A stretch of 64,000 bases of DNA from Acidobacteriota bacterium (GTDB taxonomy: Bacteria > Acidobacteriota > UBA6911 > RPQK01 > JAJDTT01). The translations under genes were made by a program, and so were the position numbers. Position 1 is the stretch's first letter, and each line of letters starts with the position of its first letter. The stretch lies in contig JAJDTT010000075.1 of NCBI GenBank assembly GCA_022827025.1, forward strand, positions 1 to 64,000. The letters run 5' to 3'. The notes beneath the pieces are model-generated. The model did not search any database. It was given only the letters and a program-made list of their open reading frames with translations, and was not told the DNA's origin. Positions 50,516-58,369 of this stretch are shown here, piece by piece.

Positions 50516-52165
50516 ATGAATGCATTGACGCGATTCCAGCGCAGTTTTCGGGCCGGGACCCCGGCGGCCGGCGTCAGGAGTCCCAGGGGGAGAAGGACCT
50601 TCCTGAAGGCCGCCGGCCTCGGGATCTTCGGTGTTGCCGCCCAACGTCTGCAGGCTCAGGTTCGAGGCCACGAAGGCCCGGCCTGGTTCCCGTTAGAGGA
50701 TCTCTATCGCCGGGTCCGGCGGTTGGGCCGCGAGCACGGAGACTTTCTGAAGCTGGAGGACCTGGGGAGAAGCGTCCAGGGCCGGCCCCTGGTGGCGGTC
50801 CGTCTGAGCGACTGGTCCGTCTCCGACGAGCACAAGGAGCACGTCCTCCTCACCACGCTCCATTCCGGCGGCGAGCGGATCGGCCCCAGCGCCATGTTGG
50901 AAGTGGTGGAGTGGCTGCTCTCCGGCCATCCCCTGGCCCGGCGGATTCTGGCCCGCCAGCAGGTGGTGTGCGTCCCCATCGTCAACCCGGACGGATACGT
51001 GACCGGCAGTTTCCACAATGCCCACGACCTGGACCCGTACAACAACTGGACTCTGGAGGGTCCGGTGCAACCGGAAAAGCATCCGGAGGCCAGGGTGATC
51101 CAACGGCTCATGGATGAACTGCAGCCCGAAGTGCACGGCGACATGCACGGGTCTTTTCTTGAGTTCTACGGCTCCATCCACGCCGATACGGCGGCCGCCT
51201 ACTCCAACGTCTCCCTGCGGCCCTATCATCACGAGATCATGCGGCTCATGAACGAGGCGGCGTTGGAGGAGGGGTACCCGGCCGACTGGCTGGAGGAGGA
51301 TTCGGAACGCATGTTCTGGGGTCCCGATCTGGACGGGATGCGGGAGAAGACCTGGAAGGGCCGGCCCCGGGTCTATGCCGCCACGTATTGCTACAACCGC
51401 TACCACTCCCTGGTGACCGCCAACGAGAATGCGTGGGAACGAAGCGCTCTGCTCCGGTATCGCCGGCTGCTCCAAGTGGGGAACGAAGTCTGGCCCGGGG
51501 AGTACTATCCCGGTTACCCGACCCGGGTGATGATGGGCAACGACCTGCATCGCCTGACCGCCTACGGAACCACGGCGGGCGCCCGCCGGAGGAGCCGCGT
51601 CGAGCTGTGGAACAAGCTGCGTCAGCTCAGCTTCGGTTTCGACTGGCCGGAGGTCGAGGGCATGGCTCTTTGCGTCTGCGCCACCTCCCGGGAGGCGGCC
51701 CGCAAGTGGTTGGGGGACCACACCCTCCTGGACATGCTCTCCCGAATCGAGCGCCATCCCGGGATGAACCTGGAGCCCATCCGGCGGCTGATTCATCGTC
51801 ATCCCCTGGACGACGGCAAGCGCCCGGCGCGTTTTCTGGTGGAGGGTGGAGGCGCCAAGTTCTACCGGCAGGACTCGGGCCCCGACCGCCTGGAGGCCGG
51901 GGAGGGCGGACCCGTCCGCCACGGAATCTGCGTGCGGCTGCGGATCCCCTACCAGAACGCGCGGATCCTCGACCTCAGGCTCAACGGGCACGTCGTGGAT
52001 CCGTCCGAAACGGATGGGTTCGTCACCTGGGTGGCCCGGGGGTTCGCTCATGTCCAGGTCGCCATCCCTCCCCGCAGGACACGAGCGGAGGAGATCTTCC
52101 TGGTGACCTGTGAATACGACCCCCGGGAGAGGCGCCGGCAGGGGAAGGTCCACTTCGCGAACTGA
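50516..52165 (+). CDS. Tat-exported M14-family zinc carboxypeptidase-like protein
   Basis: A 549-residue protein with a twin-arginine signal (RRTFLKAAGLGIFGVAAQRLQA) starting at residue 27, so it is exported folded. The catalytic domain (residues about 60-330) is M14-like: LLTTLHSGGERIGPSAML carries the first zinc ligands, NPDGYVTGS is typical, and EVHGDMHGS carries the third. The usual H-x-x-E spacing looks like H-x-x-x-E here, so activity is not certain. TANENAWERSALL may hold the catalytic Glu. About 200 residues of beta-rich C-terminal domain follow. Starts 16 bp after the propeller gene. Confidence 0.75.
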   Translation: MNALTRFQRSFRAGTPAAGVRSPRGRRTFLKAAGLGIFGVAAQRLQAQVRGHEGPAWFPLEDLYRRVRRLGREHGDFLKLEDLGRSVQGRPLVAVRLSDWSVSDEHKEHVLLTTLHSGGERIGPSAMLEVVEWLLSGHPLARRILARQQVVCVPIVNPDGYVTGSFHNAHDLDPYNNWTLEGPVQPEKHPEARVIQRLMDELQPEVHGDMHGSFLEFYGSIHADTAAAYSNVSLRPYHHEIMRLMNEAALEEGYPADWLEEDSERMFWGPDLDGMREKTWKGRPRVYAATYCYNRYHSLVTANENAWERSALLRYRRLLQVGNEVWPGEYYPGYPTRVMMGNDLHRLTAYGTTAGARRRSRVELWNKLRQLSFGFDWPEVEGMALCVCATSREAARKWLGDHTLLDMLSRIERHPGMNLEPIRRLIHRHPLDDGKRPARFLVEGGGAKFYRQDSGPDRLEAGEGGPVRHGICVRLRIPYQNARILDLRLNGHVVDPSETDGFVTWVARGFAHVQVAIPPRRTRAEEIFLVTCEYDPRERRRQGKVHFAN

Positions 52166-52196
52166 GAATTACGAATATCGAAATAAAGGTTGAATC

Positions 52197-53408
52197 GTGG
52201 CTGCAAGCGAGTCCAAGAACCCAATCATCACCTTCCTCTTCGAGAACTCCATCTTCCTGATCGCCGGCGCCTTCGGCGCCTTGCTGTGGGCCAATCTGGA
52301 ATACGACTCCTACCACCATCTGGTCCACCTGAAGCTGTTCGAGGACACGTTGTTCGGAACGCTCAAGGCCGACGGCACGCGGGTCTTCGACCTCCACTAC
52401 CTGGTCAACGACGTGCTGATGGCGTTCTTCTTCGCCATCGCCGGCAAGGAGGTCTGGGAAGCCACCCTGCCGGGCGGCCCCCTCAGCAGTCCCAAGCGGG
52501 CCGCCGTTCCCCTCGTCGCGGCCGTGGGCGGAATGGTGGCGCCGGCCCTCCTCTACCTGGTGGGCGCGGCTCTGATCGGGCGCTTCGACGAACTGGCCAA
52601 CGGCTGGGCCATTCCCTGCGCCACCGACATCGCCTTCAGCTACATGGTGGCCCGGATCGTCTTCGGCGCCGGCCATCCCGCGATTCCTTTCCTGCTGCTG
52701 CTGGCGATCGCCGACGACGCCATGGGCCTGCTGATTCTCGCGGCCTTCTACCCGCAGGGGGAAGTGCAGATGCTGTGGATGTTCCTGGCCGTGGCGGGCG
52801 TGGGAGTCGCCTTCCTGTTTCAGCGCCTGCGCCTCCGCAGCTTCTGGTGGTATCTGGCCATTCCCGGCTCCCTGTCGTGGGTCGGGTTCGCCATGGCCGG
52901 ACTCCATCCGGCTCTGGGCCTGCTGCCCATCATTCCCGCCATGCCTCACCACCACTCCGACAGGGGCCTCTTCGATTGGAAGGAACTGGAAGCGACGGAC
53001 ACGCTGAACGAATTCGAGCATTGGTGGCAGAAGCCGGTGGAGTTGATCCTGATGCTCTTCGGCCTCTTCAACGCCGGCGTGCTGTTGAGCGCCGTGGATT
53101 CCCCCACCTTCCTGGTCCTGATCGGGCTCCTGGCGGGCAAGCCCATCGGCATCTGGGCCGGAGCCATGCTGGTGGCCACCGGGTTCCGGCTGGGACTCCC
53201 CGAGGGGATCGGCTCCCGGGACCTGGTGGTCGTGGGGTTCGCCGCCGCGATCGGTTTCACCGTGGCGCTCTTCGTGACCACGGTGGCATTCCCGCCGGGA
53301 CAGATCCAGGACGCCGCCAAGATGGGCGCGCTGGGTTCCTTCGTCGCGGCCCTGCTCACCTACGTCGTGGCCCGGGCCACGGGCATCAAGCCGAATCCTG
53401 TGAAATAG
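52197..53408 (+). CDS. nhaA: NhaA-family Na+/H+ antiporter
   Basis: A 403-residue inner-membrane antiporter with about 12 hydrophobic segments. It would exchange external H+ for internal Na+. Hallmarks: VNDVLMAFFFAIAGKEV, NGWAIPCATDIAFSYMVARI (ATDIAF), and LAIADDAMGLLILAAFY, where the two adjacent Asp are the ion-binding pair. Departures from E. coli NhaA are considerable (GKEVWEA rather than GLEIKRE), so it is a diverged member. Start GTG at 52197 with AAAGGT upstream. Convergent with the DUF1501 gene. Confidence 0.87.
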   Translation: MAASESKNPIITFLFENSIFLIAGAFGALLWANLEYDSYHHLVHLKLFEDTLFGTLKADGTRVFDLHYLVNDVLMAFFFAIAGKEVWEATLPGGPLSSPKRAAVPLVAAVGGMVAPALLYLVGAALIGRFDELANGWAIPCATDIAFSYMVARIVFGAGHPAIPFLLLLAIADDAMGLLILAAFYPQGEVQMLWMFLAVAGVGVAFLFQRLRLRSFWWYLAIPGSLSWVGFAMAGLHPALGLLPIIPAMPHHHSDRGLFDWKELEATDTLNEFEHWWQKPVELILMLFGLFNAGVLLSAVDSPTFLVLIGLLAGKPIGIWAGAMLVATGFRLGLPEGIGSRDLVVVGFAAAIGFTVALFVTTVAFPPGQIQDAAKMGALGSFVAALLTYVVARATGIKPNPVK

Positions 53409-53430
53409 ACGTCGTCTTGCGGCGTTCGAA

Positions 53431-54894
53431 CTACGCCAGCAGGGGCTTCACCACTTCGCCGTGGATGTCGGTGAGCCGGTAGTGGCGTCCCTGGAACTTG
53501 AAGGTGAGCTGGGTGTGGTCGATGCCCAGGCAGTGGAGGACGGTCGCCTGGAAATCGTGGACGTGGACCGGGTTCTTCGCCACATTGTAGCTGTAGTCGT
53601 CCGTCTCGCCGTAGCTGATCCCGGGACGGATGCCGCCTCCCGCCATCCACATGGTGAAACAGCGGGGATGGTGGTCCCGCCCGTAGTTGTCCTCGGTGAG
53701 CCGGCCCTGGCAATAGACGGTCCGACCGAACTCGCCGCCCCAGATGACCAGCGTCTCGTCCAGCAATCCCCTCTGCTTCAGGTCGGTGACCAGCGCCGCC
53801 GAAGCCTGGTCCGTGTCCTCGCACTGGCCCCGGATCTGAGCCGGCAGGTTGTCGTGCTGGTCCCAACCCCGGTGGTAGAGCTGGACGAAACGGACGCCCG
53901 CTTCGCTGAGGCGCCGGGCCATGAGGCAGTTGGCGGCGTAAGTTCCCGGCTTTCTGGAGTCGGGGCCGTAGAGCTCGAAGATATGGTCCGGCTCGGTCGA
54001 GACGTCGGTCAGCTCGGGGACCGAGAGCTGCATCTTGTAGGCCATCTCGTACTGGCTGATCCGGGTCGTGATCTCGGGATCGCCGAAAGCCTCGGCCCGC
54101 AGCCGGTTGAGTTGACCGATCCCGTCCAGCATTCGCCTCCGGCTCCGGTGGTCCACGCCGGGCGGATTGGACAGGTAGAGGACCGGGTCCCCGACGCCCC
54201 TGAACTTGACTCCCTGGTGGTCGGAGGGAAGGAACCCGGCGCCCCAGAGGCGGGAGAAGATGGGCTGGGGATTGGTCTTGACCCGGCCGATGGAGACCAT
54301 CACCACGAAATTGGGAAGATCCCGGCTCTCGCTGCCGAGTCCGTAGCTGAGCCAGGCGCCCAGGCTGGGACGGCCCGGTTGCTGGCTTCCGGTCTGGAAG
54401 AAGGTGATGCCCGGGTCGTGATTGATGGCTTCGGTGTGAAGCGTCTTGACGATGGCGATGTCGTCCACGATCTGCGCGGTGCGGGGCAGGAGTTCGCTCA
54501 CCCAGGCTCCCGAGTCCCCGTGCCGGGAGAACTTGAAGATGGAGGGAGCCACGGGGAGGGTCTTCTGCCGCGACGTCATGCCGGTGATCCGTTGTCCCCG
54601 GCGCACCGAGTCGGGCAAGTCCGTCCCCCGATGTTTCTGCAGTTGGGGCTTGTGGTCGAACAGGTCGATCTGGGCCGGCGCGCCCGACTGGAAGAGAAAG
54701 ATGACCCGCTTGGCCTTGGGTGCGAAGTGGGGCAGGTCGGGACGGATGCCGGAAGGAATCCCTTTGTCGGTTCGACCTGAGAACAGATGGGGGTTCAGGA
54801 TCGAGGCCAGCGCCGCCGTGCCGATGCCGGTGCTGGTCCGGCCGAAGAACTGGCGCCGGTTGATCTCCAGGCGCAATCGGCTTTCCGGGTCCAT
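53431..54894 (-). CDS. DUF1501-family exported protein
   Basis: A 487-residue protein with an N-terminal Tat-like region (RRQFFGRTSTGIGTAALASIL) and an alkaline-phosphatase-like fold: KRVIFLFQSGAPAQIDLFDHKP, VKTLHTEAINHDPGITFF, LVIWGGEFGRT, and HHPRCFTMWMAGGGIRPG. DUF1501 proteins resemble sulfatases/phosphatases and are nearly always next to a DUF1549/DUF1553 gene in Planctomycetes, Verrucomicrobia and Acidobacteria. That pairing holds here: it follows that gene by 5 bp. The function of the pair is unknown. Confidence 0.88.
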   Translation of the reverse strand: MDPESRLRLEINRRQFFGRTSTGIGTAALASILNPHLFSGRTDKGIPSGIRPDLPHFAPKAKRVIFLFQSGAPAQIDLFDHKPQLQKHRGTDLPDSVRRGQRITGMTSRQKTLPVAPSIFKFSRHGDSGAWVSELLPRTAQIVDDIAIVKTLHTEAINHDPGITFFQTGSQQPGRPSLGAWLSYGLGSESRDLPNFVVMVSIGRVKTNPQPIFSRLWGAGFLPSDHQGVKFRGVGDPVLYLSNPPGVDHRSRRRMLDGIGQLNRLRAEAFGDPEITTRISQYEMAYKMQLSVPELTDVSTEPDHIFELYGPDSRKPGTYAANCLMARRLSEAGVRFVQLYHRGWDQHDNLPAQIRGQCEDTDQASAALVTDLKQRGLLDETLVIWGGEFGRTVYCQGRLTEDNYGRDHHPRCFTMWMAGGGIRPGISYGETDDYSYNVAKNPVHVHDFQATVLHCLGIDHTQLTFKFQGRHYRLTDIHGEVVKPLLA

Positions 54895-54899
54895 GCTCC

Positions 54900-57800
54900 T
54901 CACTCCCGGGTAATGGTTTCGTCCAGGTTCAGAATGCTGCCGGTCACGGTGGTCCAGGCGGCCAGTTCCACCGGGTCCAGGCTCGGATCGAACGGGGATT
55001 CGCCCACCTCGATCAGACGCCGGGCCGCGTCGGGATCCGACCGGTAGTAGCTTCGCTGTTGTTGGAGGATCCGGTTCAGGATCGGGGCCTCCCTGGAGTC
55101 GGGCGCCCGTCCAGTAGCCAGACGGAAAGCGACGCCGATCCGATCCTCCGTGTCCGACGCCGTCTCTTTCAAAGTGCGTTGGGCCAGGGATCGGGCCGCC
55201 TCCACGTAAGTCGGGTCGTTCAGCAGGATCAGCGCCTGCAGCGGAGTGTTGGTCCGCGGCCGCCGCATGGTGCAGGTTTCCCGGTCGGGGGCGTCGAATG
55301 CCATCAACGTGGGCGGAGGAATCGTCCGCTTCCAGAAGGTATAGAGGCCACGGCGGTAGAGGTCCGCTCCCTCTCCCTGGACGTACTCCTGGGCCGTGTA
55401 CTTCTCGCCGTAGGCCATCTCCTTCCACAGCCCGGGCGGCTGGTAGGGATAGACGCTGGGTCCACCGACCGTGTTCACCAGCAGGCCGCTGATCCCCAGC
55501 GCGTTGTCACGAACCAGTTCGGCCGGCAGCCGGAATCGGGAGGCCCGCGCCAGCAACCGGTTTTCCGGGTCCCTCTCCAGGAGCTCCGGCGTGACGCGGG
55601 AACTCTGGCGGTAGGTGGCGGACGTGACCAGGAGCCGCTGCAGACCCTTCACGTCCCATCCCGAGCCCACGAACTCGGTGGACAGCCAGTCCAGAAGTTC
55701 CGGATGGCTTGGCTGATCTCCCTGGGAGCCGAAGTTCTCCGCCGACTTCACGAAGCCGTTGCCGTAATACATCTGCCAGAACCGGTTCACCGTGACCCGG
55801 GCGGTCAACGGGTGGTCCGGGTCGACCAGCCACCGGGCCAGGCCCAGGCGGTTGGGAGGCGCATTCTGCGGGAACGGCGGCAGCGCCGCCGGGACCCCCG
55901 GCTCCACCTTTTCTCCCCGGTTGCGGTAGTCACCCCGATCCAGGAGCATCGTGTCCCGCGGCTCATCCATCTCCTCCATCACCATGATGGTGGGAACGGC
56001 CGCCTGCAGCTTCTGCTCGTCTCTGCGAAGCACCTCCTGTTCCCGGTGCAGTTCGCGATAGAGGGCGGGAGCGCCTCTTTCCAGGTAAAACCGGAGCAGG
56101 TCCTCCTGCTTCTGTTCGGTCCGATCCTCTTCCGTTTCCCGCAGGATGGCCCGGATGGGATGGTGGACGGCCAACTGCTCCACTTCTTCCGCCGCCAGGG
56201 TCCGATCGTAGATGCGCACCTCGTCCATCTGGCCGTCGAACATCCCCTTGGCGTGGCGCCGGCCCAGCAGCAGCGGCCGTTCGGTCCGGATGGAGCCGGT
56301 CAGGCTGTCGTGCATGACCTCCATTTCCTGAAGCTTGCCGTCCAGGTAGAGAGCCACGCCGGAGGCTTTTCCGGAACCGTCGTAGGTGAGAGCCAGGTGA
56401 TGCCACTCGTTCAGGGACACCGGGGCACGCGAGCGGACCTTGATGGCGTCATCAGGCCAGGCATGAACCAAGTGCGCCATGAGCAGGGGACCGCTGTATT
56501 TGGGCCCGTCATGCTCCTTGAAGTCCCCCACGAAGAGGTCGTAGCCGCGAAGGCCGTCCAGATCGTCCATGCGGGCGACGACGGCCTGGTCCCCCTCGTT
56601 CCTGAGGCGGACCCAGGCCAGCAGAGAGAAGGCGTCGGTCCGGTCGAACCCGGCCAGGTCGCCCAGGTCCACGTGGCTCCGGATGGTGAATTTGAAAGCG
56701 CCGCCGACCTTGCCCTCGGTGGGCGCCAGTTCCTCGCCTCTCGGCTTCCCGTGGCGGTAATGGCCGCTGGTGTCCGAGGTGTGGTGATCCAATTCGTAGT
56801 GGGCCAGGAGGCCCTGGCGGGAACTCTCGGAGAGGTTGGCCAAGGTGGGCGCCTCCCACTCCCGCACCAGCGACTTCAGGCGGCTCTCCGGCATCTGTTT
56901 CTCGATGGCGTCCAGTCTCTCCCGCAGCTCCCGCAGGCGTGTCGCCTGGCCGAGAGAGGGCATTTCCATGACCGGCGCCGCGTTGCCTTTTCGTCCGTCC
57001 AGGCCCTTTTCGGGGATGGTGTTGAAGAAGGCCGAAAAGCGGTAGAACTCCCGCTGCCCAATGGGGTCGTACTTGTGGTCGTGGCAGCGGGCGCACCCCA
57101 TGGTCAGGCCCATCCAGACCGTCGACGTGGTGTTGACCCGGTCGACCACGTACTCCAACTGGTACTCCTCGGGAATGGCGCCTCCCTCGAAGTTGATCAT
57201 GTGGTTGCGGTTGAATCCGGTGGCCAGCTTCTGTCGGGACGTGGCGCCGGGGAGCAGGTCGCCGGCCAGTTGCTCGATGGTGAACTCGTCGAAGGGCTGG
57301 TTCCGGTTGAAGGAATCGATGACCCAGTCCCGCCAGAGCCACATGTCCCGGTGGCTGTCGATGTGGTAGCCGTGGGTGTCCGCGTAGCGGCTGGCGTCGA
57401 GCCATTCCAGGGCCATCCGCTCACCGTAGTGCCGGGAGGCGAGGAGCCGTTCCACCACCTTTTCGTAGGCCCCGGGGCCGCGGTCCGCCAGGAAGGCGTC
57501 CACCTCTTCCGGTGTGGGCGGCAGTCCGGTCAGATCCAGGGTCACCCGGCGGATCAGGGTGACGCGATCCGCTTCCGGTGAAGGTTCGAATCCCTCGCTC
57601 TCGAGGCGGGCCAGGATGAACCGGTCGACGGGATTGCGGACCCAGGAGACGCGCTTCACCCGCGGGAGGGAGGGCCGCCGCGGCTTGACGAAGGCCCAGT
57701 GGTCCCTGGCCTCGGCGCCTTCGCTGATCCAGCGGCGAATGAGGTCGATCTGGCTCTGGTTCAGCTTCCGGTCGAAACCGGGCGGCGGCATCCGCGCCGC

Positions 57801-58124
57801 CTCGTGCTCCGCCGAAATCCTCTGGTAAAGGCGGCTCGAATCCGGGTCTTCCGGAGTGACGATCCTGTATCCGTCCCGGTCTTGGAACAGCTCGTCCTTT
57901 GAATCGAGGCGCAGGCCCGCCTGCCTCACCCTTTCGTCCGGACCGTGGCAGGCGAAACAGTGGTCCGAGAGGATGGGGCGTATCTGGCGGTTATAGTCGA
58001 CGGCGCCGGCCGCTGGCTCGGCGTGAACCGGTGACGGAATTGCACCGGAGGCGAGCAATCCTGCCAGAACCACGGTTCTCGCCGTCCGTTTCGCAATTCC
58101 GTTCGTCACGTCTGGTCGACTCAT
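54900..58124 (-). CDS. PSD1 cytochrome C / DUF1549 / LamG / DUF1553 protein
   Basis: A 1074-residue exported protein with four parts. After a signal peptide (AKRTARTVVLAGLLASGAIP) comes a 'planctomycete cytochrome C' domain with one haem motif, HCFACHGPD (CxxCH). Then DUF1549 (about residues 145-350) with FILARLESEGFEPSPEADRV and CARCHDHKYDPIGQREF, another Cys-Cys-His pair (CxxCH) characteristic of that domain. A LamG/concanavalin-like insert follows (about 430-620; AGFDRTDAFSLLAWVRL, EWHHLALTYDGSG). Last is DUF1553 (about 700-1040) with RVTVNRFWQMYYGNGFVKS and RPRTNTPLQALILLNDP. Start ATG at 58124 begins the signal peptide. Precedes DUF1501 by 5 bp. Confidence 0.9.
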   Translation of the reverse strand: MSRPDVTNGIAKRTARTVVLAGLLASGAIPSPVHAEPAAGAVDYNRQIRPILSDHCFACHGPDERVRQAGLRLDSKDELFQDRDGYRIVTPEDPDSSRLYQRISAEHEAARMPPPGFDRKLNQSQIDLIRRWISEGAEARDHWAFVKPRRPSLPRVKRVSWVRNPVDRFILARLESEGFEPSPEADRVTLIRRVTLDLTGLPPTPEEVDAFLADRGPGAYEKVVERLLASRHYGERMALEWLDASRYADTHGYHIDSHRDMWLWRDWVIDSFNRNQPFDEFTIEQLAGDLLPGATSRQKLATGFNRNHMINFEGGAIPEEYQLEYVVDRVNTTSTVWMGLTMGCARCHDHKYDPIGQREFYRFSAFFNTIPEKGLDGRKGNAAPVMEMPSLGQATRLRELRERLDAIEKQMPESRLKSLVREWEAPTLANLSESSRQGLLAHYELDHHTSDTSGHYRHGKPRGEELAPTEGKVGGAFKFTIRSHVDLGDLAGFDRTDAFSLLAWVRLRNEGDQAVVARMDDLDGLRGYDLFVGDFKEHDGPKYSGPLLMAHLVHAWPDDAIKVRSRAPVSLNEWHHLALTYDGSGKASGVALYLDGKLQEMEVMHDSLTGSIRTERPLLLGRRHAKGMFDGQMDEVRIYDRTLAAEEVEQLAVHHPIRAILRETEEDRTEQKQEDLLRFYLERGAPALYRELHREQEVLRRDEQKLQAAVPTIMVMEEMDEPRDTMLLDRGDYRNRGEKVEPGVPAALPPFPQNAPPNRLGLARWLVDPDHPLTARVTVNRFWQMYYGNGFVKSAENFGSQGDQPSHPELLDWLSTEFVGSGWDVKGLQRLLVTSATYRQSSRVTPELLERDPENRLLARASRFRLPAELVRDNALGISGLLVNTVGGPSVYPYQPPGLWKEMAYGEKYTAQEYVQGEGADLYRRGLYTFWKRTIPPPTLMAFDAPDRETCTMRRPRTNTPLQALILLNDPTYVEAARSLAQRTLKETASDTEDRIGVAFRLATGRAPDSREAPILNRILQQQRSYYRSDPDAARRLIEVGESPFDPSLDPVELAAWTTVTGSILNLDETITRE

Positions 58125-58369
58125 GAAACTCACGCCCGAGTGTAGCCCAAATGGGTCCGATCCGCTTCGGACAGCGCCCTGTCGGGCCGCGTGGAGAGTG
58201 TACGCTCGGCGAAGACCACGCGGCAACCTGCGGATACACTGAGATTTCAAACGTTCTTCACGGCTCCTTAAATCACGCAACTTACGCTCTGGACGGTTCT
58301 TCACCAGGTCGAGGGAGGAGAACTGCGCATGGCCGGATGCGCAAGAACCGATCGGCCGGAGAGGGACAA

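Noticed and set aside
55059-57581. 840-codon plus-strand frame opposite the DUF1549/DUF1553 gene
   Set aside because: Antisense shadow; the minus strand has haem, LamG and DUF1553 signatures throughout.
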